Below the pieces are notes generated by a model that was not told the origin of the DNA, made no database searches, and saw only the letters and a program-made list of their open reading frames with translations. From the NCBI GenBank assembly GCA_026182355.1, contig JAPFBL010000230.1, positions 70,001 through 134,000 on the forward strand: a DNA stretch of 64,000 bases. The letters run 5' to 3'. Both the position numbers and the translations under genes were made by a program. Source of the stretch: Hermatobates lingyangjiaoensis. Taxonomy: Eukaryota > Arthropoda > Insecta > Hemiptera > Hermatobatidae. Below are positions 9,881 through 54,297 of this stretch, one piece after another; the stretch's first letter is position 1, and every line of letters begins with the position of its first letter.

Positions 9881-11786
9881 AAAGCATTCTCATAGCAAAC
9901 TTTTATTAAATACTAACAATTAAATTGTGTTTAAATGGATATAAAACCTTTATTTAATGAATAATTATAAACTATGAACGTAATTATATATAATTAAGGT
10001 AATATATGAAGTAATAGCATGCTTTCAGGAGCAATTATCATGTTATCATCTATAATTTTTTATGGGGTCAATTATTTTCCCAAGAACTTGAAATAACAAC
10101 ACTGCTTTAAACCTGGACCTTCACATAATCTGCTTATTCTATGAAAATTGCTGTTAGTATTTCAACTGTGATAATACAGCTTTACAAACATAATTTATAG
10201 AAGAATTTATTGCACAAACATTGAAATAATCATGTTTATTAAACTGGCATTACTAAATTATGTTCACATTACGTAATCAATTTTGTGAACAACATTAATT
10301 CAATGATTTGACAGTAGTAAGTTATAAGCTTCTCCTTTGTTTTCAATTTGGGTTATGTGTTAATAATCCAAATTATAAATCCATTTCATTCTCCTTGAAA
10401 ATCTAAATAGTACCGTTTTATTAAACCTATCCTGAGTTCTTTTTAGTAATATGATATTGGTTTGAAAATATTATATATTAATTCAGTCTTATTTGGCGTT
10501 AGCAGTTAATTAGTATACTTCAAGTCAAGGTAATATGAAATTGAGAAAATAAGTCTAAAAATGAAAATGCGAACCAAAAAAGTAAAAAAAGTTTTTTCTA
10601 CTGTCAATAGTTTATGAAAATATATTCAATTTAGTCATAAGAAACACAAATATCTATATTAATAAAAGAAAAATTTTATCTACGATTAAGTAGATCTTAA
10701 AAACCTAAGATTTGAATGGATTTGGAAATTCAACGTAGAAGCGAAGTTCTGGACTTTTTGTGTTTGGCTAGCTACACCGAATTCACCCTTAAAAAAAATC
10801 TATCTACGATTAAGTAGATCTTAAAAACCTAAGATTTGAATGGATTGGAAATTCAACGTAGAAGCGAAGTTATGAACTTTTAAGATGTGTTTGGCTAGCT
10901 ACACAGACATTTTTATTTTGCAAATATATGAGCGTTTTAGGTGCCCGATACTGTAGCAAGTAGTTATTTTAGTTGTTTTTAATTTCGTATCTGTTTATCA
11001 TAATTTACTCGCTTTAAAAAAGTGACTCCTACCTACTTGCATATTAAATAAGAAGTATGTGTAGAATAAAAATAAATTTGAGATGAGTAAAAGCTGCAAA
11101 AAAAAAACTCCAGTCCAGATCTAATGACAGTTATGGACTGTACTAACAATGATATTTTCTACTATTGTATAATTTCTAATAATATTTTGGAATACCATCA
11201 CAGAAATCTTTTTTTAAAATACTCGTCTTCTAGTATTTGTATGTATCAAAATCATTTAATATGCGCTGAACTAAAACTTGAAGTTTGTTTATAAAATAAA
11301 TTAATATTTAAGTTAAAAGCCTAAAATCATTTATGTTTAGTTAAAACGTAAAATGAAATACGTAAAAATCAATAAGTGAACATTTTTAAAATAGAAAGTT
11401 AATTAAAATCAGTATTCTAATAATTCAATCACAATGGATAATACTTATAGTTTATTGGTAATTTAATTTCTTAAATTTATATATAAAGAAAGAAATATGT
11501 AACTGTGATAATAGACTAATATAATGGATTGATTATCAACATGAAGGATGACTAATTACAGATATGAGAGAATGCAGGAATAAGATTTCATATCTCTTTT
11601 TTATAGGAAGGTTTTTACATGTTTATATATATGTCAATTATTATTTATTTTACGGAAGCCTCCAGGGAAATTTCCTTTGACCATCAGATAAACTATACTG
11701 TTATCATGAAAACCTTTTTAGAGCCTTCCATCTGCTCTTAATTTGAGTGAAACTACTAGAAATTTAAGTGAATTTTGTAAATAGTT
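9881..11786. other. Upstream flank of ABCF3 with a 125-bp tandem duplication
   Basis: A segment starting tctacgattaagtagatctt at about 10672-10785 recurs at about 10798-10905 with small differences (period about 125 bp). The rest is AT-rich with no supported gene. The ABCF3 promoter and any 5'UTR exon should lie here but no clear core promoter element is visible. Confidence 0.4.
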
Positions 11787-43576
<31,790 letters not shown>

Positions 43577-43664
43577 TTGTAAATATACATATTTAACAAA
43601 AATAATGATTTTATTTGTTTATAAAGATTATGAAAATATTCTCAAACAGTATTGGTTAGGGTTA

Positions 43665-44036
43665 GATCTAAATGAACGTTAAGGTAAAAGTAAACATGTA
43701 CAAAAATTTAGAAGAATCGTCTAAAAATTTGTTTGTTAAGATGGTAGTAGTTAATAAGGTTAGGTTAGGTTGCAGAGGCAATCCTATGAAAGAACAAATG
43801 AACGTTACGGTAAAGGTAAACATATACAAACATTTAGAAGAATCGTCTAAAAATTTGTTTGGTTAAGATGGTAATAAGTTAATCAGGTTAGGTTAGGTTG
43901 CAGTGACAATCCTATGAAAGAACAAATAAACGTTAAGGTAAAAGTAAATATATACAAAAATTTAGAAGAATCGTCTAAAAAATTTGTTTGGTTAAAGTGG
44001 TAGTAAGTAATAAGGTTAGGTTAGGTTGCAATGGCA
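43665..44036 (+). repeat. 127-bp tandem repeat with TTAGG words, three copies
   Basis: Each unit has aacgttaaggtaaaagtaaa, gaagaatcgtctaaaaattt and ggttaggttaggttgca. The first and third are as similar as neighbours. It begins about 90 bp after the ABCF3 stop, so it may lie in the 3'UTR. The TTAGG run (two to three copies) is too short to be a telomere. Confidence 0.85.
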
Positions 44037-44070
44037 ACATTAGTCCTTTGTGATACCACACAATGAACAT

Positions 44071-44297
44071 TAGGAGTCCTAAATTTGGCTACCTATTTAG
44101 AGTAGGCACCTTCAAAGAATACCTGACATCCTACTGGCTCGTAACCGACGGCTTAACGTTCTTTCCCAGGAAGGATATGCGAAGATTTTTTTCACTTTCC
44201 TCGTGAATAAATCAAGGACCCGATTGAGTATTGAAACTCCGGATCTACGGTCCAGATACGTGCATGTTACCACTGTGCTACTCTGATCCCCAGTGTA
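44071..44297 (-). repeat. tRNA-derived SINE
   Basis: On the - strand it starts at an A-box-like tagcacagtggtaacatgca with a degenerate B-box region, and continues through tttattcacgagg, gaacgttaagccgtcggtta and gatgtcaggtattcttt. It ends near cctaaatttagg-type words. Same family as 47617-47840. Confidence 0.7.
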
Positions 44298-44589
44298 TAA
44301 TGAAGACACTTAGTGAACATTTCCCTAATTTATAATTAATTTTATTTAATTCCTTCTTATAACCATCTTTATTTATTAAAATTATCTTTATACCATAGTT
44401 CCTTTAGGTAAAGGTTTATTTTGACGAAACTTTGTTAAGACAGGATGTCTGTTCTCAAACTATGGATTATAGTTTATTTTTAATTGGTCCATTGGAAATT
44501 CTATACCACTTGGCACCATAGACAACACATTATGTTGGCTGTACTGAACTTCCTGGTTTCTCTACTCTATTAAAAGATTAAACTTCTAT

Positions 44590-44770
44590 ATACCTATTTA
44601 TGATCAAACCACAATATGAAATGGAAAAAAAAATGTTGTCAGTTGGGTTTATACGATTCGACTATGACTAAGATCGCTTGTCGTTGTTGAAAGATCTTAG
44701 TCTTTTTTCCCCCATTTTATATTGTGGTTTGATCATTGATTGTTATTTCACGTGTTTATTGTGAAATTTT
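44590..44770. repeat. PLE terminal-repeat fragment
   Basis: Inverted arms around aaccacaatatgaaatgg and ccattttatattgtggtttg enclose degraded hammerhead-like words (cgacuaugacuaagaucg, uugaaagaucuuag). Same family as at 433-840. Confidence 0.5.
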
Positions 44771-45053
44771 GTTATATCTATTTGTATGACATACCATGAA
44801 CAAGTGTAGAGAAATTTAGAGTTTTATGTCATTTTGGGATTATTGTGTGAGCCTTAAAGGGAAAACTACGCTTTATTAATGCGTGTTATTCTTGGTCAAT
44901 GGGTAGTAATTGATAGATCAGTCAGTTTAGATTGCCAAAATGATTTGGAGGGTGATTACTTAAGTGCATTGTACCTAAGTTCACTGTTTGTTATTAAACA
45001 AGTATACAGGTGGTATACACATTAACAAACCAATTTATTAGTAAATTGGTATA

Positions 45054-45740
45054 CAGTAATCCCTCGCTAGTAACGCGGGTTTGGTGTTTCGCGGGGTCCT
45101 AAAATATTCAATTAAAAATTAAGAAAATATAAAAAAATATTCAGCTGTAAATTGCAACTAAAAATATATAACTCGTAATGAAAAAGTACAGTAGTTAGTA
45201 TTAGAGAAGAACATATTCAGGATTCTTCTTGTACGATCGAGAAAGTTATCAAACAACCAGTGACTTGCTGGGTCAAAAAATATTCTACAGTATTAAATTA
45301 AAGGCTAATAAAAGCTATTAAAAAATATTCAATAAAGACTAAAAAATAATGAAAAATATTAAAACCTAATCAATTGTAACAAGAGAGTAATAAAAATATC
45401 AAAAAATAGAAGTTGAAATTAATAAAAAAATCCCAAAAATGTTTCCTTTGATCTGATTGGCTAATTCATATCGTCCAACTTCCAGTTTGCCACGCCACCC
45501 ACGCCCTTGTGAATCTACGCACTACACTCATCATTAGTCTTTGTTCAGAATTATTTCTTATCTTTTTCTTTTTACTTTTCACACAGTACAGTATTCAGTA
45601 AGATCAGGATTCTCTCTCTGTTGGAAAGGACGTTGTTTGAGCTTTAGAGGCTATTATAAAGGCGCGTCCATTATTCGCGAATTTTCCCTTTTCGCGTGTG
45701 TCTTCGGTCCCCATTATCCCCAGAAAGTGAGGAATTACTG
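45054..45740. mobile_element. Pogo/Tigger-like MITE
   Basis: The left end CAGTAATCCCTCGCTAGTAA and right end GAGGAATTACTG are imperfect inverted repeats, flanked by TA at 45052-45053 and 45741-45742. The interior of 687 bp has no transposase; the open frame at 45541-45747 is not recognisable. Confidence 0.7.
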
Positions 45741-45759
45741 TAATTAAATATTTTAATGA

Positions 45760-47610
45760 GTGTTAGTTTAGCGAGGTAAAAAACTTTATTTGTATGAGTC
45801 TATATAAATTAAAATTTTTTTATTATCAAAATATACCCATAAGATGTGTAATATATGATGAAGAACATTATTTATTTCCCCTTATTTTCTTTGATATACA
45901 CAAAAGTCATTACAATACAACACTTGATTGAAATTAATGAAACTAAAAGCCTCAAGGAAAAAAAATCACAAACAAGAGTAACATGCCCTAAGGTTTTTCA
46001 CTTCATTTAACAAATTAAACACATAAGGTGTTTCAAAGTTACAGAGAAACTATATTTTTGATATATATCTCGAGGCATAACAGAGAAAAATTTTTCGAAT
46101 TATAGTTGTATATAGTGAAATTTCTAATTGATTATGTGATCCCAGATTTTCTTTAAAGTCATATGTTTAAGTAAAATTTTGTTCTAGATGCTTTGATATA
46201 TTTTAATGATTTTTTTTTATGGCTTACAACGTTTACAGATTTAGACGGAAACTATCTGAAAAATCCTCTGTATAATTGCTTATCGACATGTTATGAACAA
46301 CACCTGTTAATCTCATTTGCTGGAAACACACATCGCTTCAAATAATCAGAAAAAGTGTTAAAAATGCGTCTTCTGAAACATTTTTTTAAAAAAATTATAT
46401 AGTTGAATGTTGACCTATTTAATAATAAATAAATAAATAGGTATTGTATAATAGCTTTGTTAATGTTACCACATAGTCTCTTAAATAAGTAACGAAGATT
46501 GGATTTAGTTGTAACGTACTTACCTAAAAAAACACTATGCCAATTTTCAACTTTTAAAATGGATAATTTTCTATAAGACCGTGGAGATGGTAACATATGT
46601 ACCGTAATGTATAGAAAATATCCATAAAAATGTTTATCTTTTCTATTGGTGATATCAATTAATGGATAGATGTTAATGGATATTTATTGATTTAGGCAAT
46701 TTTAAATATATCATATCTTGAAGCTCCTGTCGCTAATAATTTTAATTAAATTGAGTAAATGTATTTTCAGGTTGCATTTTTTTCACACCTGTCAATACAC
46801 TTTCAAAGGAGCTGTTGATTTTGGACCATTCATGAGCTAAATTTAATATAATTATATTAATTTTTAATAATATTTTATTAATAATTATATTAATTACGAG
46901 TTATTTTGTTATCAAACAGTTGATTATACGTTATTGAAAAACATTATTGCTGTTAAGAAGGTTTTACCTTAAATAGTTCAGTCACAGATCGATTTCTTGG
47001 TTCATTTTTATAACGGTTTATGTTTAATACAACTGGAAATCAGTCAGTGACCCTCACCAGAGATTTAATCAGAGCAAAGCTTTACAGGTTATATACCTTC
47101 GTACCTTGTTCGAAAATGCTTTCTTATCTAAAAGTAAATATCGAGCAATAATAATTTTTTTTCCTTTTAGAGGAAAAAAATCTCAAAGTAGCTACAAACT
47201 CTCGTAGTTTTGATTTGTCAGTTGTAAATATGCCCTCTCACCATGTAGAAGTCTGGAATCCATAGTAGCAGATCACTTGAGTAGTACCACATATTGCAGC
47301 TCCTCTCATCACTAAAGCCTTGATTAATTAACAAATTGAATAAATTTATGTCTACTTACCACATATTACTACTCCTCACTAATAGTGTTAATTAGTTAAA
47401 AAATTGAATGAATTTATTATTCAATGCTCTCAAATTATTTATTTATTCAATTAAATGCTCTCACTAAAAACCTTAATTAATTAACAAATTGAATGAATTT
47501 ATTTTCTACTTACTTACTATTACTTTTTTTTATTGTTTAAACCAACTTTTCAGCGGTGATGATGTCAGCTGTTTACTGGCTTTTTGTTTGATCGGTGATT
47601 CTACAGATTC
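45760..47610. other. No recognisable gene
   Basis: AT-rich DNA. A few short repeated words (ttaattaacaaattgaat) recur around 47320-47500 and 47860-47880. Nothing coding is supported. Confidence 0.4.
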
Positions 47611-47616
47611 TATATT

Positions 47617-47840
47617 GAGAGTCCTAAATGTTGACTAACTCAAGCGCATTTCGAGTAGGGATCCTTAAGGGTACCTGATATCGTACAGGCTCGGTATCGA
47701 TGGCTTAACGTGTTCTCCGAGGGACGACATACTCAGATTTATTTACCTCTCGCGTGAATAAATCGAGAGTCAGGTGGGGATCGAACACCGGACTACCAAC
47801 CCGGAGGCGAATACGTTAACCATTGAACTAACCTGGCCCC
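47617..47840 (-). repeat. tRNA-derived SINE
   Basis: On the - strand: ggttagttcaatggttaacg (A box), ggtgttcgatccccacc (B box), tttattcacgcgag, cacgttaagccatcg, gatatcaggtacccttaagg, ending atttaggactctc. This is the best-preserved copy in the window together with 9681-9880. Confidence 0.78.
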
Positions 47841-48224
47841 TTCACTGATAGTATTAATTAATTAACAAATTGAATAAATTACTATTTAGTAATTAGTACT
47901 AAAAATTTGAAAAAATATATTTTCTGCAAGATGTTTGGTGCATGGTACTCCTCATTCCATTAAGGTTGTGAGTGAAATATTTAGGCGAATATCCCTGTAT
48001 AGTGTTTCGGACTTTGATCATTCGCCTTCTCTGCGGGATAAACAAGGTCCGAAAAACGTCTTCCGGAGAACACATACAGCGTAAATAGTTTTCCAAAATT
48101 CTGAAATAAATTTAAAAAAATACAAGTTTCAATGCCCATACTTGAATACATTTTAGGTAAACATTTCTATCATGTTTTTTCCAAATCTCTTAATTTTCTA
48201 TTAATAGTTTTTGTTTTATTTCAG

Positions 48225-48270
48225 GCGGTCTAAACTAACAGAGATCCCAGTCTAATATCTTTTATCTTTT
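48225..48270 (+). other. Possible 5'UTR exon of an unknown gene
   Basis: A 46-nt segment bounded by a strong acceptor (ttgttttatttcag) and donor (gtaagt). It contains no ATG. It is proposed only because another exon-like segment with a good acceptor follows. Confidence 0.25.
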
Positions 48271-48420
48271 GTAAGTAATTGTATTTAACTGTATGTAAAA
48301 AAAAAGTGTTTAACAACAAATTATTTATAATAGACTTGTTATAATAAAACGTTTTTTTATTGCTTAACAGCCATTTTTTTTATTTATATTAATTTTGTAT
48401 CATAGTGTTCTTAATTTCAG

Positions 48421-48490
48421 AAGAGTTTCACTAAAAAAATGATCCAAAAAGGACAACAACCGTTTGAGGATTACATAAATTACATTGATG
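48421..48490 (+). CDS. Possible first coding exon of an unknown gene
   Basis: The acceptor is cttaatttcag and the donor is gtatga. ATG at 48439 opens MIQKGQQPFEDYINYID, ending in phase 1. I do not recognise the protein, and no later exon could be identified before the window ends. It may be chance. Confidence 0.28.
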
Positions 48491-48719
48491 GTATGAATTT
48501 TAAATATGACTACAGAAACTGATAGTGGTTTCAAGTTTTACATAAACAGAATTTACTATTAGTTGAAGAAATGGAAGTGTATCAGTTTCTAATAAATTAT
48601 AATTTAATGTAGGAGCCTTCAACTGGTGACCAACCAAAAGACTTGTAAAAGTTGTCCTTTTAGCAATTTTTAAAGATGAAACCGAAGAAATCTTAAGGCC
48701 GTCTTAAACATACTATACT

Positions 48720-49445
48720 TCTTATTGTACCGCCCCTAGTGGGGCCATGCAGCTGTATCACAGGTTGCATCGGCTTTATTTTCCACGTGGTTCTTCGAAC
48801 CGGGGGCTACAAGGGCCATTGACCCTACCTGCAGTTGAGCAGGTTCAGTAGGACCATTGGTCCGGAGTTTGATCCGAAACTCTTAAAATAAGTCGGTACT
48901 ACTGGCGGCAGGGGCCCATGGAGAGGTTCTCTCTCCATCCCACCAACTGAGGTTGGACTCGTAGTGGTTGTTGGTTCTCACTCAGGTTGGGTAGACCCTT
49001 GTGGTCGCTGTGTTAGAAGCAGTACTTCACGGGCGGATGCCTGCTTAGCATACTGGGGAGCTAGAGCCCCAAACCTTGACCAGTAGGAACGGACCACAAT
49101 CTCAGCTAAGTGAACTGGAATACTGGTAGTTGCTTTAATATACGCTTTGGCTTTTAATGGTCTACTCAGAGTGGGGAAGAATGGATACAACCCTATCTTG
49201 TGCCCTTATATTCGAAAGAGTGACCTATGGATCTACTCTGTCTAGAACTTGTACCTTCCAGGTGGCTTTTAGCCAACGAGAGATTTTTAATCTCTCCATT
49301 ATCAGTCTCACTATGGGCCAAGACGCCCCATAATGAGACCCTGATGGGCCGAATTAACCATCATTGCAACCCCTGATCCCGGGGTTACGGGAATTCCCTC
49401 CTCGGAGGGAGGCGACCCAACTCATAAGAGTCGTATGGTAGTCCA
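48720..49445. repeat. GC-rich unclassified repeat, probably a retroelement 5' region
   Basis: A sharply GC-richer island starting ccgcccctagtggggccatg, with short hairpins (for example ctcctcggaggga near 49400). No convincing protein on either strand. Confidence 0.4.
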
Positions 49446-49654
49446 TAAACTATCAGCATATGTAGTCCTGGTCATTGATTGATACTTCTCATTTTATATT
49501 ATGTCTTTGTCATTCTATAGTAGAGAGAGAATACTCTGAGCGTTTTCCCAGCTATTGATTAAGAAGAGAAATCGTAAGGTAAAAAAGACAATGTTATCAG
49601 CATATCGCTGGGAATAGCCCGTTTCTGTTCGTCCCGAATGCAACAAATTAATAG

Positions 49655-50034
49655 AATATATATATATATATATATATTATAATATATATATATATATTTA
49701 AATAACTTGTCAACTTTAAGTCTAGTATGTTTCTTACATACCTTCTCGAGTATGTAAAGATATAGACACTTTTAATAACATATACTTTTAAATATTTTTA
49801 AAAGAAGGTCTGCTCCCAAAGTATACCAATATATATATAAATTAAAATAAGCAGTGACACATAAACAGAAACACAACAAAGACTCACTTTTCAATATTTC
49901 GACCGTAATGGCGGTCGTCCTCAGGAGAAGAAGTGAATTGACGGAGGGACGACAGTCTTTGTTGTGTTTCTGTTTATGTGTCACTGCTTATTTTAATTGT
50001 TATTTATCCTGCTGGACCGTTTTTCGTTTATCAT

Positions 50035-50081
<47 letters not shown>

Positions 50082-50100
50082 TTTAATAAATAGAATAATC
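49655..50100. repeat. PLE terminal-repeat cluster with (TA)n tracts
   Basis: TA tracts lie at about 49659-49698 and 50036-50080. A + scrap KEGLLPKYTNIY spans about 49800-49836. A - strand hammerhead-like copy lies at about 49890-49925 (CUGAGGA, C, helix GACCG/CGGUC, GAAA). The copy's ends gtgacacataaacagaaaca and its inverse form a hairpin. Confidence 0.6.
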
Positions 50101-50189
50101 AAGAATAAATAAATGAACCAAATAAGAAATCAAGGAGACAAAAAGAAATTTAAAAAAAAACATTAAGTTAGTTGATTAGAATCAACATC

Positions 50190-50560
50190 CGGTCAGAGCT
50201 CATGTCTAAGATTCATATCACCCACAGGTCCAATTTGCCCAGCTATGCCTTGAATCAAAAATTCATTTAGCCTAAATAGTTCATGACTTTTATTGATGAG
50301 TTTTTCACAATGATATTTAATTAGGGCACTTTCTACCAAGTTTCTTTCAACATCAGACGAGAGAAATATCAATTCATTAGAATCTTCCCATTTGATTGTT
50401 TAACAACTTAATTATGTTGATCAAAGCACTCTTGACTCTTCTTGCCTCCTAATAGAATATTTATGTTGCTTCACTCTAGTAAGTAAAGTTTTGCCCGTTT
50501 GTTCAACATATGAAGAATCACAACCTCCACAAGGAAAACACAATCAACAGTTTTTGGTCA
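50190..50560 (-). pseudogene. Decayed Penelope-like element GIY-YIG endonuclease
   Basis: On the - strand one frame reads CFPCGGCDSSYVEQTGKTLL then TRVKQHKYSIRR: a Cys-x2-Cys pair, the GIY-YIG-type YxxQTG word, then the conserved Arg and His. After a frame break it resumes with WEDSNELIFLSSDVERNLVE and KYHCEKLINKSHEL, the usual PLE C-terminal end. Stops and a frameshift make it dead. It belongs to a different PLE lineage from the 2-3 kb copies. Confidence 0.7.
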
Positions 50561-50880
50561 GGATTTTTGATTCGATATATTGTCTTTGATCGTTTGATTT
50601 GAAGAAATAAATTTTATTTCTCGATTCAATACCAAAAAAGAAAATATCAGTACAAAGCTATTTGAAGAACAATTGTACTAAGATATAGCAAGAAAGACTA
50701 TTAGTTAAACGGAAGAAGTAGAATGTGGGATTAGAAATGAGTCATTGTTACAATTAGCGGGGTCTGAAATCTGTTGATAAGAAGCTCTTTGTTGCACCAA
50801 CTGTTATAACAGCCTTACCCGCTTCGCTGACTGACATCTACTTGTAATGGGGGAACAAACGAGTCGTATCATTAATACTG

Positions 50881-51275
50881 TTTCCTTCTTACTCTAAATT
50901 ATATATACATATATATATATATATATATGATTCGCGCTCCGTTCTTCGACGTTGGGGAGATCTCTCTCACTTCGTCCTCTCTTCTAGTCTACTCTCCTGA
51001 TGACAAACAACAGTTCGAAATATTGAATTCTGTAAGTTTTCTTTGTATTCTCTTTTCTGTGTCGTGCTTTGTGTAATTTAAAGTTATATATATTAGTGTA
51101 TATTGGCAGCAAATTCTCTTGTAAACATATTTTATTAAAGTAGACGGCAGCTTCCGCATTCACGACCTTTTTGCTGGTGAAATCACTCCCTACCAAAGAA
51201 AACTAGTTAGAAAACTAGAAAACACCAGCAAAAAGGTTGTGAATGCGGAAGCTGCCGTCTACTTTAATAATAAAT
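50881..51275. repeat. PLE fragment: hammerhead-like copy, truncated frame and hairpin
   Basis: A + hammerhead-like core lies at about 50995-51028 (CUGAUGA, C, GAACAACAGUUC-type helix, GAAA). A - strand scrap reads QENLLPIYTNIYNFKLH at about 51075-51130. A hairpin has arms at about 51131-51180 and 51223-51271 (gtagacggcagcttccgcat and its inverse). Confidence 0.55.
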
Positions 51276-51394
51276 AAATAAATATATATATATATATATA
51301 TAACAGATACAATAATATATCGACCGTTTGATAGAATAGATGTGTTCTCTAATCGGGGTTCGGTCAATTTTCTAGGATAAAAAATCAAACTCTC

Positions 51395-51956
51395 ATTGCC
51401 GACGTTTCGTTTTTATTTAAAACCTTTTTCATAGGCAGAAGTAAGCATTTTTTTAACTGAGAAAATGAAATTAACATTATTTAATGGAACAACAATGTTA
51501 ACCGGACAAAATATTCGACTATACTGTCTAGTTGATAATATATATGTATTAGTAAAAGTTGGGAGCACTCCTTGAATACATGCACTTAAAAACTTTATAT
51601 CTTATTCCACTTGATTTAACTTTGTCGAATATTTTTCTAAATTTCGAAATCTTTTCTTCAATTCAGGGTTCAACTTAAAAATTAAATTACCATATTTCTT
51701 TGAATCCTTATTGAACTTGTTTCCATTTAACAAAGTTAAATCAAGTGGAATCAGACATAAAGTTTTAAAATGCATTTATTCAAGAAGAACTGCTCCCAAC
51801 TTTTACTAATATCACCGAAACATGTTCAATAAGTATTTAAAGAAATATGGTGATTTAATTTTTAAGTTGAACCTTGAATTGAAGAAAAAAATTCGAAAGG
51901 TAGAAAAATATTTGACAAAGTTAAATCAAGTGGAATCAGACATAAAGTTATTAAAT

Positions 51957-52008
<52 letters not shown>

Positions 52009-52400
52009 CACAAAGGAAAGAGAAAAACAGATAAAAACACACACAAAAAAGACTCACAACGATATTTCGGCATTCGTCGTCATCGGGCAAAAGTAGTCCA
52101 TTTGAGTAGCTGAAACCAACTCAATGTAGTGGCTTTCATTGCCAATGTTTCGGTTTTTATTTAAAACCTTTTTGATAGGCAGAAGTATAACATTTTGAAA
52201 CAGAAAAACTAAGTATACATTAGAAATTATTTTACAAAGGAGAATTTCATTTTGTTTTTACTTCAAGGTAGATTTTTTATCAAGGCACTTTTATCAATAT
52301 ATTGGTATAAATAGGCAGCAGATCCTCTTTTAAACAGGTATCATTAAAATGAACCGCAGTCTCGGCATTCACGATCTTAAGACTGAGAGATTCGATCCTA
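51395..52400. repeat. PLE fragments with inverted N-terminal frames
   Basis: The segments 51588-51716 and 51823-51950 are inverted copies. The + copy reads KYGDLIFKLNLELKKKIRKV and EKYLTKLNQVESDI. GLLP-type scraps are at about 51540-51570 (-), 51775-51815 (+) and 52285-52330 (-). A TA tract lies at about 51958-52004 and a - strand hammerhead-like scrap at about 52060-52095. Confidence 0.5.
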
Positions 52401-54035
52401 CGAACTAACCTCCTGCTAACAGGGTTCAACTGGAAAAGGAGTTGGCCATGTGACATGTTAAATTAAAATCGATGACTCATGCTTAGTCATTGCTATTAAT
52501 AGATTAAAAGGATTAGTGCAGGTTAATACAAAGAGAAGGTCAAAGGTCAATAAAGAACAAGAAACAAGCGGTTAGAATAATATATATATAGTGTGCCATA
52601 GCATGCCATATTTTTTTACTAATAAGTTTCCTTGTTGTACAGTTCTCAGGAGTGAGAACTCCTTTACGTCCTCGTTAATGCCGTATTTCTTCATTAGATT
52701 ATGAATTTGGTTAAGCACAGTGCAGTCGATTATATTTGACCTTTTGGTCACCCTCTCTTTTCTCTTCTGAAGACTGATTTTTCGAAAATCAGTTAGTAAG
52801 TGTGTTTTTTTACTCTGTGTGTTACTTGTATCCGTGTTTGAAATTATGTTGTCCAGTTTAGATAGTTTTAACAAATTTGAAGTGTATGCATATAAAATGA
52901 GAATTATCTATATTTCAACAAATGGAAAATGAAAGATTTACATTTAATCTTTTCATTTAATTGCTCTGGGTTGATAAAAATGTAAGTGTAAATTGCTATG
53001 ATTTTAGTTGTCTCATATGGCTGTAGTTTTGAGTTGTGCTTTATTAATATAGATTGTAAAATACAATTTGGGTGAAGGAATGGTATAAATTTATTTAATA
53101 AGTGGTGATTTTGATGGAACAGGAAGTGAATTGCAAAGAGAGAGTGAAAGGAGATGATAGGGATTTGGTTTCGATTTACTTGCTTAGTTGAATTTACTGC
53201 CTGATTCTCCTATAGCGAGTGGAATGAGGAGGTAGTTTTATTTCGTTATAATAAGGTAGATTGGGGAACTTAAAGGGAGAGGAGAAGGAAGAGTTAACTA
53301 GAATGATAAGGGTGGGGGAGAATGAGAGAGTGAGTGAGAGGTGGGGGGGGGGGGGGGTTAGTGAGTGGTGGATGTTGAAGAGTGAGTGAGAAGGAACTCT
53401 AAGAGGGTACAATTGAGGGGGGATTTGGAAGTAGCGGGTCTGTCTTACTCAATTGGGTATCAATCAAAGCAAGCCGGGGGAGTACTTGATCAACTTGCTA
53501 TGCAATCCCTTAGCATCCTTTTACTAAGGGCTCTTGATTTTCCTGCTTGTTATTCATCAGAAAGTCAAGCCACCTTCTTTACTTACAGCTATTAATCAAT
53601 TTAGTCAAATAAGAAATTTATCCAATATAAAAATTATATTTCACAATCAGTTGGTTGTAGTTGGTTATCTTGAAAGGAATTTCATCTGGGTAAATATAAC
53701 TACATTAATCCATCCATTATGGCAGCTTCACTTTTCCAGGACTCGCTGGATGAAGAAATTTTCTAGTTGAAGGTTTTGTCCGGATAAGATTGTTGTTCTT
53801 TTAAGTAATGCAAATTTCATTATCTTAGTTTAAAAAATTCTTACTTCTGCCTATGAAAAAGGTTTTAAAATAAAACCGAAATGTCGGCAATGAGAGTTGA
53901 ATTTTTGAACCAAGCAAATTTGACCGAATCACGATTAGATAACACATCAAATAAGCATAAATATATCTAAATATACATATACACTTTGAAAACTTTAAAA
54001 AACACGAATAAGAAACAGAAACTAGGACTCATATT
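52401..54035. other. No supported gene; poly-G run and PLE scrap
   Basis: A run of 15 G at about 53343-53357 sits in a purine-rich stretch. A + PLE scrap (cctatgaaaaaggtttta then ccgaaatgtcggc) spans about 53850-53900. The 100-residue - strand frame at 52572-52874 is not recognisable and may be PLE-derived. Confidence 0.35.
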
Positions 54036-54297
54036 CAATATTTCGACGAAGACCGCTTGTTACGGTTGAAAGATCTTAGTCTTGTTTTCTCATTTCATAT
54101 TGTGGTTTGATCATTGATTGTTATTTCATGTGTTTATTGTGAAATCTTTTTATATATATATATATATATATACCAATTAAAATAAGAATTAAAATAAGCA
54201 GTGACACATAAACAGAAACACAACAAAGACTCACTTTTCAATATATATATATATATTGAATATTTATATTATGACTTTTTATATATATATATATATA
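54036..54297. repeat. PLE terminal-repeat scraps with (TA)n tracts
   Basis: Half of the CUGACGA-family core (gacgaagaccgcttgttacg, ttgaaagatcttag) is followed by TA tracts at about 54150-54172, 54243-54256 and 54278-54296, with a short copy of the 49.86-kb family between them. Confidence 0.55.

Noticed and set aside
43750..44036. Telomere or interstitial telomeric block
   Set aside because: Only two to three TTAGG units per 127-bp repeat; no long array.
52572..52874. 100-residue - strand frame as a gene
   Set aside because: No recognisable domain, and the flanks share words with PLE terminal regions; not supported as host coding.
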